Part shown: in pieces, positions 49,191 to 61,182 of the stretch
Layout: every line of letters begins with the position of its first letter
Position numbering within the stretch: position 1 is the stretch's first letter
NCBI RefSeq assembly: GCF_039535475.1
Contig: NZ_BAAAXG010000011.1
Span: 1-64,000, forward strand
DNA: 64,000 nucleotides
Source of the DNA: Streptomyces showdoensis
GTDB lineage: Bacteria; Actinomycetota; Actinomycetes; Streptomycetales; Streptomycetaceae
Reading direction: 5' to 3'
Program-made: the position numbers and the translations under genes
The notes under the pieces: generated by a model
Database searches by the model: none
Seen by the model: the letters and a program-made list of their open reading frames with translations, nothing else
What the model was told of the DNA's origin: nothing

Positions 49191-49267
49191 CACCGAGCCT
49201 CCCGTCCGTGCCGTCTGCCGGCCGTCCCCGCCCCACCACCGTCCACCGGCCACCGGGGGGAGCGCGA

Positions 49268-49304
49268 GGGGCCGAACGGTCCCGTGCCGGGCCCGACCGG
49301 ACCC
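49268..49304. promoter_or_regulatory. Paired island palindromes upstream of the CBS-nitroreductase operon
   Basis: GGGGCC-GAAC-GGTCCC (49268-49283) and GGGCCC-GACC-GGACCC (49289-49304) lie 21 bases apart from start to start, about two helical turns. Both precede the minus-strand operon by 78 to 114 bases. Confidence 0.5.
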
Positions 49305-49338
49305 GGCACGGACCCGGCCGGACCCGCCCGGAACGACC

Positions 49339-49353
49339 GGGACCTTTGGCCCC
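49339..49353. promoter_or_regulatory. DosR-like box GGGACC-TTT-GGCCCC
   Basis: This 15-base box is 106 bases before the plus-strand USP at 49460. Of all copies it looks most like the mycobacterial DosR box (core GGGACT...GGCCC), which supports the regulon inference. Confidence 0.5.
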
Positions 49354-49459
49354 GCGCTTGCCCCCTGCGGCCCTCCGGCCGCCCGGCGCCCGGATGTCAC
49401 GGTGGGAGCAGGGCGAAGCCCGGGCAGCGCAGCGGGGGCGGACCGTACGAGGAGGAGCC

Positions 49460-52235
<2,776 letters not shown>

Positions 52236-53057
52236 TCAGGGGGCCCCGGGCGGGTGGTCGTGACCGTCCCCGCGCCCGCCGCCGTCCCCGTGCCCGCCGC
52301 CGTCCCCGTGCCCGCCGCCGTCCCCGTGATCCCGTCCGTCCCCGTGATCCCGCCGCTCCTCGTGCTCCCGCTGCCCGTCCTCGTGCCGGTCGTGCTCGTG
52401 GGCCTGGGCCGCGATCACGGCCGCCTGCACCCGGCGCTCCACGCCCAGCTTGCCCAGCAGCCGTGAGATGTGGTTCTTGACCGTCTTCTCCGACAGGTAG
52501 AGCCGTTTGGCGATCTGCCGGTTGGTGAGCCCCTCGCCGATGAGTTCCAGCACGGAACGCTCCCGCTCGGAGAGCACCGCCAGCCGCTCGTCCTCCGGGG
52601 GCTTCGGGGCCTCGGGATCGCGCAGCGAGCGCATCAGGCGGGCGGTGGTCGCGGGGTCGAGCATCGACTGCCCGGTGGCCACGGTCCGTACCGCGGCCAC
52701 CAGGTCCGAGCCGTTGATCTGCTTGAGCACGTAACCGGCCGCCCCCGCCATGATCGCGTCGATGAGGGCGTCCTCGTCGTCGAACGAGGTCAGCATCAGA
52801 CAGGCCAGCCCGGGCAGCCGGGAGCGGAGCTCCCGGCACACGGAGATCCCGTCCCCGTCGGGCAGCCGCACGTCCAGCACGGCCACGTCCGGCCGCAGGG
52901 CCGGTCCCCTGGCCAGCGCCTGGTCCGCCGTCGAGGCCTCGCCGACCACCTCCATGTCGGCCTCGTCGTCGAGCAGGTCGCGCAGTCCCCGGCGGACGAC
53001 CTCGTGGTCGTCCACGAGGAAGACGCGGGTGACGGTCTCGGGCGGCGCCTCGGTCAT
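52236..53057 (-). CDS. osdR: NarL/FixJ-type response regulator of the DevR/DosR (OsdR) type with a His-rich tail
   Basis: The 273-residue protein has a receiver domain (about 10-130, phospho-Asp62 in VAVLDVRLPDGDG, with LTS and VLK partner residues) and a LuxR-type helix-turn-helix (about 158-215, GLTNRQIAKRLYLSEKTVKN). After residue 218 it has a tail with ten His and many Asp/Gly residues, coded by an 18-base repeat at 52,283-52,340; mycobacterial DosR has no such tail. It is expected to bind the GGGnCC palindromes of the island after phosphorylation by the convergent kinase. ATG at 53057 follows no strong site. Confidence 0.88.
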   Translation of the reverse strand: MTEAPPETVTRVFLVDDHEVVRRGLRDLLDDEADMEVVGEASTADQALARGPALRPDVAVLDVRLPDGDGISVCRELRSRLPGLACLMLTSFDDEDALIDAIMAGAAGYVLKQINGSDLVAAVRTVATGQSMLDPATTARLMRSLRDPEAPKPPEDERLAVLSERERSVLELIGEGLTNRQIAKRLYLSEKTVKNHISRLLGKLGVERRVQAAVIAAQAHEHDRHEDGQREHEERRDHGDGRDHGDGGGHGDGGGHGDGGGRGDGHDHPPGAP

Positions 53058-53082
53058 GCCTCGATTGTCCCAGTTCCTCCGC

Positions 53083-54081
53083 TCAGCGGCGCCGGATCCC
53101 CGGCTGGGCGTTCGGGGCCAGGACGGGCTCGGTGAGCGGGGCGTCGCCGAGGGCCCGGTCCACGGCGGCCAGCAGGTCGGGGGAGAGCTCCACCCCGGAG
53201 GCGGCGGCGTTGGCGTGCACCTGCTCCGGGCGGGAGGCTCCGGTGATGGCCGAGGCGACCTCCGGCCGGCGCAGCACCCAGGCCAGGGCGAGGGTGGGCA
53301 GGGAGAGGCCGGCCTCCTCGGCGACCGGCACCAGCCGCTGGACGGCCTCCAGGTTCGCCTCCGTGTAGACGAGGTCCCGGGCGCCGGCCATCGCGTCGCT
53401 CGCGAAGCGGCTGCCCTCGGGGACGGGCCGGCCCGGGCGGTACTTGCCGGTCAGGACGCCCTGGGCGAGCGGGGACCAGACGATGTTGGAGATGCCGTGC
53501 GCCTCGGTGAGGTCGAAGAGCCCGGCCTCGGGCGCCTGCCAGAGCATGGAGTACTGAGGCTGGGAGGAGACGAAGAGCTCCGGACCGGCGAGGTCGATCG
53601 CCGCCCGGACCTGCTCGTCCGTCCACTCGCTGAAGCCGAGGTAGCGGGCCTTGCCCTGCTCGACGACCTTCTGGAACGCCTCGATCGTCTCCTCGATCGG
53701 CACGGACGGGTCGAAGCGGTGGGCCTGGTAGAGGTCGACGTGATCGGTCCGGAGGCGGGTCAGGGAGGCGTCGATCTGACGGGCGATCTGGTCGGCGGAC
53801 AGTCCGGCGTCGGCCGGGTCGTCCGACATGCGGCCCCAGACCTTGGTGGCCAGGACGTACGAGTCGCGCGGGTGCGCGGACAGCACCTCGCCCCAGGCCG
53901 CCTCGGCCGCCCCGCGCCCGTACACGTTGGCCGTGTCGAAGAAGTTGATGCCCGCGTCGAAGGCGGCCTCCGTGCAGGCACGGGTCGCGTCGGCCTCGAC
54001 GCCGCCGGAGTAGGTGAGCCAGGAGCCGAGCGAGATCTCCGAGACCTCCAGGTCCGAGTCGCCCAGCTTGCGGTACCGCAT
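53083..54081 (-). CDS. Aldo/keto reductase (Kv-beta-like)
   Basis: The 332-residue NADPH enzyme shows the catalytic tetrad positions: NFFDTANVYGRGAAE (Asp and Tyr), VLATKVWGRM (Lys) and VDLYQAHRFDPS (His). Near the end SAITGASRPEQVHANAAASG is the cofactor-binding block. It would reduce aldehydes or ketones in the cytoplasm. Substrate is unknown. ATG at 54081 follows GGAAG. It is 25 bases before the OsdR start on the same strand and may be upstream of it in one transcript. Confidence 0.87.
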   Translation of the reverse strand: MRYRKLGDSDLEVSEISLGSWLTYSGGVEADATRACTEAAFDAGINFFDTANVYGRGAAEAAWGEVLSAHPRDSYVLATKVWGRMSDDPADAGLSADQIARQIDASLTRLRTDHVDLYQAHRFDPSVPIEETIEAFQKVVEQGKARYLGFSEWTDEQVRAAIDLAGPELFVSSQPQYSMLWQAPEAGLFDLTEAHGISNIVWSPLAQGVLTGKYRPGRPVPEGSRFASDAMAGARDLVYTEANLEAVQRLVPVAEEAGLSLPTLALAWVLRRPEVASAITGASRPEQVHANAAASGVELSPDLLAAVDRALGDAPLTEPVLAPNAQPGIRRR

Positions 54082-54162
54082 GGGGTACTTCCTTTCTCAG
54101 CGGAAGAAACGTGCGTGTCCTCGGAGGGCCAACGTAGGCCCTGTCTTTCGGATCAGACCGGA

Positions 54163-55143
54163 TCAGCCGGCCGCGTCCGAGGACGACGGGGTGCGGCTGA
54201 AGGAGCGGCGGTACGTGCGCGGCGGGACCCCGCGGCGGCGCACGAACTGCTCGCGCAGCACGGCCGCGGAGCCGTAGCCGACCCGGCGGGCGATCTCCTC
54301 CACCGGCAGGTCCGTGGTCTCCAGGAGCTCCTCGGCGCCGCTCAGCCGCAGTTCCCGCAGCCAGGCGTGCGGGGTCGTGCCCGTGGCGGCGGTGAAGCGG
54401 CGGGCGAAGGAGCGCTTGCTCATCATCGCGCGCCGGGCCAGGTCCGCGACGGGCATGGGCTCGTGCAGGTGGGCCCGGGCCCAGCCGAGCACCTCGGCGA
54501 GACGCTCGTCCTGCCCGTCCTCGGGGACGGGTGCGGCCAGGTACTGGGCCTGCCCGCCGTCGCGGTGCGAGGGCAGCACCATGTCCCGGGACACCGCGTT
54601 GGCGAGGGCCGCGCCGTGCTCCCGCCGCAACAGGTGCAGGCACAGGTCGAAGCCGGCCGCCGCCCCCGCGCCCGTGACGATCCGCCCCTGGTCCACGTAG
54701 AGGGCGTCGGGTTCGACGTCGACCAGCGGGTGGCGGCTCGCCAGCAGGTCGGCGAACCGCCAGTGGGTGGTGGCCCGGTGGCCGTCCAGGAGCCCTGCGG
54801 CGGCCAGCGCGAAGGTCCCCACGCAGTGGGCCGCCACCAGGGCGCCGCGCGCGTGGGCGGCCGTCAGCGCCTCCAGGACGGCGGGGCCCGGCGGCGTGCG
54901 GAACCCGGCCCCCGGCAGCGCGATCACGAGGTCCGCGGCGGCCAGCCGGTCCAGGCCGCCCTCCACGGCCAGCGGCACTCCGCAGTCGGTGGGGACGGGC
55001 CGGTCCGGGCGGTCCGTGCAGAGGGTGAGGTCGAAGCCGGGGAATTCCTTCCCGTGCGGACCGAACACCTCGGCGACGATCCCGACGGCCAACATGCCGA
55101 CGCCGGGCGGGGCGTAGGCGGCGACGGTACGGAAGGGGGGCAT
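54163..55143 (-). CDS. GlxA-type AraC regulator with DJ-1/PfpI domain
   Basis: The 326-residue protein has an N-terminal DJ-1/PfpI-like domain (about 5-185; ALVAAHCVGTFALAAAGLLD with Cys in the nucleophile-elbow position) and a C-terminal AraC HTH pair (about 220-315; PVADLARRAMMSKRSFARRF, VEEIARRVGYGSAAVLREQF). Such proteins often control carbohydrate or redox genes. It is upstream of the aldo/keto reductase and divergent from an MBL hydrolase. Confidence 0.85.
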   Translation of the reverse strand: MPPFRTVAAYAPPGVGMLAVGIVAEVFGPHGKEFPGFDLTLCTDRPDRPVPTDCGVPLAVEGGLDRLAAADLVIALPGAGFRTPPGPAVLEALTAAHARGALVAAHCVGTFALAAAGLLDGHRATTHWRFADLLASRHPLVDVEPDALYVDQGRIVTGAGAAAGFDLCLHLLRREHGAALANAVSRDMVLPSHRDGGQAQYLAAPVPEDGQDERLAEVLGWARAHLHEPMPVADLARRAMMSKRSFARRFTAATGTTPHAWLRELRLSGAEELLETTDLPVEEIARRVGYGSAAVLREQFVRRRGVPPRTYRRSFSRTPSSSDAAG

Positions 55144-55246
55144 CCGCGCAGTCTGGCACAGGGGCCGGGGAGGCTGGCACGTTTCCTGCGATCAGTGGCA
55201 TCAGTGCCACTCGTGGGGGCCCGGCCGCCTCGGCATGATCTTGTCC

Positions 55247-55933
55247 ATGACGAACACGACGCCCGCAGCGCTCCCCACCGCCACCGCCACCCCCACGACT
55301 GCCGAAGACCGCGCCACCGCCACCGCCACCGCCGCCGCGAACGAGAGCGCCACGCTCGCCCGCACCGCCGTGTACACGGTCCTGACCACCGGCTACACGC
55401 TGTCCACCGGACCCGGCGTCGCCGCCACCGTGTCCTACGTCTCCGACGGCGACCGGCACGTGGTCGTCGACCCGGGCATGGTCGCGAGCCGGGACCGCAT
55501 CCTCGGCCCGCTCGCCGAACTCGGCCTCGGACCGGACGACATCACCGACGTCGTGCTCAGCCACCACCACCCGGACAACACCATGAACGTGGGCCTCTTC
55601 GGGCGTGCCCGGGTGCACGACCACAAGGCGGTGTACGAGGCAGACCAGTGGACCGACCGGGACGCCGAGGGCCACGAACTCACCCCCTCCCTCCGGCTGA
55701 TCCGCACCCCCGGCCACAGCCCCGAGGACATCACCCTCCTCGCGGGCACCGCCGAAGGCGTCGTGGCCTTCGTGGGCGACCTGTGGTGGCGGCCCAACGG
55801 CCCCGTCGAGGACCCGGTCGCCCCCGACCACGCCCTGCAGCGCACCTCCCGCCTGCGGGTCCTGGCCGCCGCCGACGTGATCGTCCCCGGCCACGGCGCC
55901 CCGTTCGCGGCCGACGAGAACGCCCCGCTCTGA
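55247..55933 (+). CDS. Metallo-beta-lactamase-fold hydrolase (MBLAC1-like)
   Basis: The 228-residue protein has VVDPGMVASRDRIL, the metal motif VVLSHHHPDNTMNVGLFG (HxHxDN, with Asn in place of the usual last His), IRTPGHSPEDITLL and VPGHGAPF. The N-terminal 35 residues are a Thr/Ala-rich segment without a signal pattern. CATGAT ends seven bases before the ATG at 55247, so a leaderless start is possible; an ATG four codons upstream lacks a site. Substrate is unknown. Confidence 0.78.
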   Translation: MTNTTPAALPTATATPTTAEDRATATATAAANESATLARTAVYTVLTTGYTLSTGPGVAATVSYVSDGDRHVVVDPGMVASRDRILGPLAELGLGPDDITDVVLSHHHPDNTMNVGLFGRARVHDHKAVYEADQWTDRDAEGHELTPSLRLIRTPGHSPEDITLLAGTAEGVVAFVGDLWWRPNGPVEDPVAPDHALQRTSRLRVLAAADVIVPGHGAPFAADENAPL

Positions 55934-56028
55934 AGCGGGCCGGATCCGCACGGCCGGGGAGGGGTTTGACAGACTGACGCGGTTCCGATCACGAGGGACA
56001 CCCCCAACCATCCCGAGGAGCGGCGTCG

Positions 56029-57294
56029 TTGAGCGTCACCATTGAAGGACAGATAGACATCGCCGGCCCGGTGGGCAAACTGCTCCACCGCCGCCGGCTG
56101 CACAACGCCACGGTCATGCAGTCGTTCGGCATCGACCCGGTGTCCGGCGACGTCTTCGTGCTCCAGGTCATGGAGGACGGGATCCAGCTGGCCGGCGAGA
56201 CGGCGCCGGTCAGCTACGACACCCGCAAGGCCGACGGCGACCTGTGCCTGACCCGCCTCACCGAGGCCGGGGTGAAGACCGGGTACATGTACCTCCGCGG
56301 CTTCGGACACGGCGTCAGCCTGGGCGTGGAGAACCGCGCCGGGACGATCTGGCTGTGGACCGAGACCGCGTCGAAGCCCAACTCGAAGAACGAGGGCTAC
56401 GGCTCCGCCGTCACCAGCTTCCCGTACGCGGCCGGCGACGTCGTCACCTACGGCACCACGCGGCACACGCAGCCGTACACGCCCGACCCGGCGGCCCGCT
56501 TCATCACGCCGACCATCGACCGGGCCACGAACGAGCTCGTCCTTCGTTTCTCTCTGAACGGAACGCACTGGGAGCGCTACGACCTCGCCAAGGCGGCGAA
56601 CGGCGTGTGGGAGCCGGTCCAGCGGATCACCCCGGCCCTCCCGTCCGCCGTGTTCCAGGGGTACGCCTCCCACGCGGGCATCCTCTACACCCTCCAGGGC
56701 GAGGCCTATTCGGCCGCCAACCCGCTGCCGGGCAACACCTACCTCACCGCCATCGAGTGGGCCACCGGCAATCTCCTCGACCGGCAGTTCAGCGCGGCGG
56801 CGCCCGGCCTGGAGTACCGCGAGCCCGAGGGCATGGCCGTCTCCGTGCGCGGCGGCGTCCCGCACCTCCACTTCGGCTTCGCCTGCGAGGACCCCGGCCC
56901 GCGCACCTGCACCGTCGTGTCGCTCTCCGGGGCGCCCGAGACCGACGGCGTCAAGGTCCTCACCGACTGGCAGCCGATCACGCTCGCCGCGGGGGTGAGC
57001 GTCGATCAGAACGCCCCCCAGGGACGCCTGATCAGTCTCGCCGGCACCACCACGCTCCAGCTGAGCGGCGGCGTCAAGGGCAGCTTCGACGCCGACACGG
57101 TCCTCGGGTACCTGCCGGACTCGCTCACCCCGAGCGTGACCGCCCGCGCCAACGTGCCGCGCAACAACAACGGGGGCTACTCCGTCGCCCGCGTCGAGGC
57201 CGGCCCCGACCGCGAGCTGCGCCTGTTCGGCGGGCGCTCGACCAACGTCATCACCTGGGCGCAGCTCGACAGCTTCAGCGCCGCCTGGCGCTAG
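56029..57294 (+). CDS. TagC/phage P68 RBP-like beta-propeller protein with a C-terminal module
   Basis: The 421-residue protein has repeated beta strands (MYLRGFGHGVSLGVEN, TIWLWTETASKPN, TNELVLRFSLNGTHWERYDL, FQGYASHAGILYTLQGEAYS) typical of the teichoic-acid TagC-like/phage receptor-binding propeller family. Residues about 315-421 are a separate beta module shared with the next gene (RNNNGGYSVARVE, NVITWAQLDSFSAAWR). No signal peptide is seen. Start is a TTG at 56029 behind GAGGAG, a rare choice. It may act as an adhesin or sugar-binding protein. Confidence 0.68.
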   Translation: MSVTIEGQIDIAGPVGKLLHRRRLHNATVMQSFGIDPVSGDVFVLQVMEDGIQLAGETAPVSYDTRKADGDLCLTRLTEAGVKTGYMYLRGFGHGVSLGVENRAGTIWLWTETASKPNSKNEGYGSAVTSFPYAAGDVVTYGTTRHTQPYTPDPAARFITPTIDRATNELVLRFSLNGTHWERYDLAKAANGVWEPVQRITPALPSAVFQGYASHAGILYTLQGEAYSAANPLPGNTYLTAIEWATGNLLDRQFSAAAPGLEYREPEGMAVSVRGGVPHLHFGFACEDPGPRTCTVVSLSGAPETDGVKVLTDWQPITLAAGVSVDQNAPQGRLISLAGTTTLQLSGGVKGSFDADTVLGYLPDSLTPSVTARANVPRNNNGGYSVARVEAGPDRELRLFGGRSTNVITWAQLDSFSAAWR

Positions 57295-57391
57295 GTCGTG
57301 TCCGGACCGGACCCGCGGCCACGCCCGGCCCGGCCCGTGCCGCCCCCGCCTTCCCGACCGACCGCCCGCCCCCGCAGAGGAGCACTCCCAC

Positions 57392-57892
57392 ATGTCCCAG
57401 ACTTCCCGCAACCCCCAGCCCTCCCGGACGCCCCGGGGCTCCCGTAGCCGCCGCAGCATCCTCGGCACCGCCCTCGCCCTGCCCGCCGCGCTCACCGTCG
57501 GCGGACTCGCCACGGCCGCCCCCGCGGCCGCCGCCCCCGGTGGCGTCGAGGCCGGCGAGTGGGCCGACCTCGTCCTGGAGCCCGGCATCGCCGCGACCGC
57601 CGGGGCGACCCCGCAGGTCCGCCTCGTCACGATCGCGGGCACCGCCTTCCTCCAGGCCCGCGGCCAGGTCACCGGCTCCTTCACCGCCGACACGAAGATC
57701 GCCAACCTGCCGCCCGCCTTCGCCCGCCCGACCTGGTACGTGCGCGCCACCGCCCCCCGCAACAACAGCCAGGGCATCAACGCCTGCCGCTTCGAGGTCA
57801 ACCCGGCGGGCTCCGTCACGGTCTACGGAGGCAACACGGGCAACCCGATCACGTGGGTCCAGTTCGACTCGGTCCAGGCGATCTGGCGCTGA
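57392..57892 (+). CDS. Tat-secreted protein sharing the C-terminal module of its upstream neighbour
   Basis: The 166-residue protein has a Tat signal (SRSRRSILGTALALPAALTV, then APAAAAPG cleavage region) and about 110 residues that match the end of the preceding gene: GSFTADTKIANLPPAF, APRNNSQGINACRFEVNPAG and NPITWVQFDSVQAIWR. Export is therefore after folding. AGAGGAGCACTCCC precedes the ATG. The pair likely arose by domain duplication, and a joint role outside the cell is inferred. Confidence 0.75.
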   Translation: MSQTSRNPQPSRTPRGSRSRRSILGTALALPAALTVGGLATAAPAAAAPGGVEAGEWADLVLEPGIAATAGATPQVRLVTIAGTAFLQARGQVTGSFTADTKIANLPPAFARPTWYVRATAPRNNSQGINACRFEVNPAGSVTVYGGNTGNPITWVQFDSVQAIWR

Positions 57893-57919
57893 CCCGTCGA
57901 CCCGGGGTGCCGCCGCGCC

Positions 57920-57934
57920 TAGCCTGAGTCCATG
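57920..57934 (+). promoter_or_regulatory. -10 box of a probable leaderless message for the MpaB gene
   Basis: TAGCCT (57920-57925) is followed by six bases and the ATG at 57932, without a ribosome site. Confidence 0.45.
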
Positions 57935-58843
57935 CGAGGCATACGAGCCGCACGTGGGACCGGGACAGGGGAGCCGGGGCTCTTCGGCCCCGGCTCCGTG
58001 ACCTGGGCGCTGCACGGCGACCCCGTGATGTGGATCGGCGGGGTGCGCGCCCTGTACCTGCAGGCCCTGCACCCCGCCGCCATCCGCGGCGTCATGGTCA
58101 ACAGCGACTTCCGCAAGGACGCCTGGGGCCGTCTCCTGCGGACCGCGAGTTTCGTCGGCACGCTCACGTACGGCACCACGGAGGCGGCCGAGGCCGCCGG
58201 GGCCCGGGTGCGGAAGATCCACCGGCTGCTCGGCGTGGACGACCCCGGGCTGCTGCTCTGGGTGCACTGCGCCGAGATCGACTCGTACCTCCACGTCGTG
58301 CGCCGCTCCGGCATCCCGCTGACGGACGCGCAGGCCGACCGGTACGTGGACGAGCAGCGCGTCGCCGCCCGGCTGGTCGGGCTCGACCCGGACCGGGTGC
58401 CCGGCACGGCCGACGGGCTGCGGTGCTACTTCGACGGCGTCCGCCCCGAGCTGGCCGCCGGCGAGGACGCCCGGGTCGTCGACGACTTCCTGCGCGCGCC
58501 GCCCGTACCCCGGGCGCTCGTGCCCGCGCGCGAGGCGGTCTGGCGGCGCGTGGCGGCACTCGCGTACGACACCCTGCCCCCGTACGCCCACGCGCTGTAC
58601 GGGCGGCCCGCGCCGCCGCCGGATACCGTGACGCGCCGGCTGACCGCGACGGCCAATCTGCTCCGGTGCCTGCCGGACGAGCTCCGCTGGCGGCTGCCCC
58701 CGCGGCACATCCTGCGGGCGATGGAGCGGCTCGGCGAGGACACCCGACCCGCGCCGTACAGTCTGCGCGCGAGGGCCGCCATACTGGACCGGCCGGGCCG
58801 GGAAGGGCACGGCCACGGGGCAAACGGGGGGCGACAGCACGCG
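57932..58843 (+). CDS. MpaB-type (DUF2236) oxygenase/latex-clearing-like protein, frame open into the next gene
   Basis: The roughly 304-residue region has GPGSVTWALHGDPVMWIGG, LQALHPAAIRGVMVNSD and LLWVHCAEIDSYLHVVRRSG, the His-rich MpaB/LcpA-type haem-oxygenase motifs. The family acts on terpenoids and rubber-like chains. No stop codon occurs before the kinase gene: the frame reads through to it. Either the two are fused or a stop was lost to a base error. The ATG at 57932 is likely leaderless. The kinase region has its own CATACT box near 58,780, which favours separate genes. Confidence 0.75.
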
Positions 58844-61166
58844 ATGGCGGACACCAGGCTGATCCAGGGCCGGTACCGGCTGCACGAGGTGATCGGTCGC
58901 GGCGGCATGGGCGAGGTGTGGCGGGCGACGGACGAGGCGCTCGGCCGGCGCGTCGCCGTCAAGTGCCTCCGGCCGCTCGGCCCGCAGCGCGACCCGGCCT
59001 CGCTCACCGTGCTGCGCGAGCGCTTCCGCCGCGAGGCGCGGGTCGCCGCCGCGCTCCAGCACCGCGGGATCACCGTCGTGCACGACTTCGGCGAGTCCGA
59101 CGGCGTGCTCTTCCTCGTCATGGAACTGCTCGACGGGCGCAACCTGAGCCAGCTGCTCGGTGACAACGGCAAGGCCCCGCTCCCGGTCGACCAGGTCGTC
59201 GACATCGCCGGGCAGGTCGCCGACGCGCTCGCCTACACCCACCGGCAGGGCGTCGTGCACCGCGACCTGAAGCCCGCCAACATCGTGCGGCTCGGCGACG
59301 GGGCCGTGAAGATCTGCGACTTCGGGATAGCGCGATTCGCCGCCGACAACGGCATCACCTCGCGCCTCACCGGCACCGGCATCGCCATGGGCACGCCGCA
59401 CTACATGTCCCCCGAGCAGATCGGCGGCGGTGGGGAGATCGACCACCGCAGCGACCTGTACTCACTGGGCTGCGTGCTGTACGAGATCGCCACCGGCGTC
59501 CCGCCCTTCGACCTGGAGGACACCTGGGCGGTGCTGGTCGGCCACCGGGACACCGTGCCGGCGCCCCTGCGCAGCCACCGCCCCCGAGCTCCCGGCCGCC
59601 CTCGACCTGCTCGTCCTCGACCTGCTGGCCAAGGCCCCGGAGGCGCGCCCGGCGGACGCCGGCGAGATCCGCCCCCGGCTCGCCACGGGCCCGGCCACGG
59701 CCTCGTCGGCCCCGCCCCGCGCCCTTCCCGGCTGGGCCGGCCGCATGACCACCGGCCGCCCGGCGGCGACCACGTTCGTCGGCCCGCTCACGGCCCCGTA
59801 CGACCCGGCGACGGCGCTGACGGGGGAGTGGACCCGGGCGACCGCGCTGCCGCCCCGGCCCGCGGACGGCCGGGCGACCGGCACCGTCGCGTACCCGTAC
59901 GCGCCGCACGCGCCGGAGGTCCCGTCCCCGGCGGCCCCCGGTCTCCGCGCAGACCTCCGCCCCGGGCCACGACCACAGCACCCTGCCGGGGACGGGGTCG
60001 ATCCCCCTGCCCGCACCGGCTTCCGCGTCCGTGGCCGCATCCGTGTCCGCCCCCACCTCCGAGCTGCTCGCCGTCCTCGCCGGGCGGCACCGGGCCGGGC
60101 TCGGCCTCGGGCGGCTCGGGCGCTGGGAGGAGGCGGCCGAGGTGCACCGGACGGTCGTCCGGGACCGGGGCCGGGTCCTCGGCGCGGACCATCCCGACAC
60201 GCTGGCCAGCCGCTACGAGCTGGCCTTCGCCCTCGCCCGCTCGGACCGCCACGCCGACGCGCTGCGGGAGTTCGGCGGGGTCTCCGAGGGACGCGCCCGC
60301 ACCCTCGGCACCGACCACGCGGACACCCTCGCGGCGCGCCAGGAGACCGCGTACGTCCTCGGCGGGCTCGGCCGGCACGCCGAGGCGCACTCGGTGTACG
60401 CCGCGGTGCTCGCCGCGCGCGAGCGGAGCATGGGCGCGGAGCACCCCGACACCCTGCGCTGGCCGGCACAACCTGGCCTTCACCCTCGGGGCGGCTGGGG
60501 CGCCTCGCGGAGGCGTACGCGACGGCCCGCGAGGTGGCCGACGCCCGCGCCCGGCTGCTGGGCGCCGACCACGCCGACACGCTCGCCACCCGCCACGAGG
60601 TGGCGCACCTCCTGGGCCGGCTCGGCCGCTGGGCGGACGCGCTGACCCCAGTACCGCGAGGTGGCCGAGGCGCGCGCCGCCGCCCTCGGCGCGGACCACG
60701 CCGACACGCTGGCCGCCCGGTACGAGGCGGGCATCTGTCTCGGCCGGCTCGGCCGCGCCGAGGAGGCCGCCGCGCTCTACCGGGAGCTCGCCGGGGCCCG
60801 CACCCGCACCGTCGGGCCCGAGCACCCCGAGACGCTGCGGGCGCGGCACGGCCTCGGCGTGAGCCTGGGCCGGCTCGGCCGCTGGGAGGGACGCCCTGGC
60901 CGAGGCCCGCGCGGTGTGCGGGCTGCGCACCCGCGTGCTCGGCGCGGACCACCCCGACACGCTCGTCAGCCGCCGCGAGATCGCCATCGGCCTCGGCTGG
61001 CTCGGCCGCCACGACGAGGCCCTGGACGAGTACCGGCGCGTCGCCGAGGACCCGCACCCGCACCCTGGGCGCCGCCCACCCCGACACGCTCGCCGCCCGC
61101 GCGGACGAGGCGCACTGCACCGAACGCCGGGAGCGCCTGGGACGCCGGGACCACCGCACGACCTAG
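58844..61166 (+). pseudogene. Ser/Thr protein kinase with TPR repeats, seven +1 frameshifts
   Basis: The kinase domain (about 1-260) is intact in one frame: IGRGGMGEVWRATDEALGRR, VAVKCLRP, VVHRDLKPANIV, ICDFGIARFA and GTPHYMSPEQI. After 59,575 the sequence needs single-base deletions at about 59,575, 59,937, 60,463, 60,494, 60,650, 60,890 and 61,050 to read on; all extra bases are G or C added to a run or repeated. Corrected, it carries about ten TPR-like units (LGADHPDTLASRYELAFAL type) and ends at TAG 61,164-61,166. It would be a TPR-regulated kinase if the errors are technical. I class it as broken because the given sequence cannot be translated. Confidence 0.75.
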
Positions 61167-61182
61167 GGTCGGCAGGAGACCG

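Noticed and set aside
56029..57892. Prophage or phage-tail island suggested by the P68 RBP-like propeller
   Set aside because: No capsid, portal, terminase, integrase or lysis gene is near, and base composition equals the surroundings.
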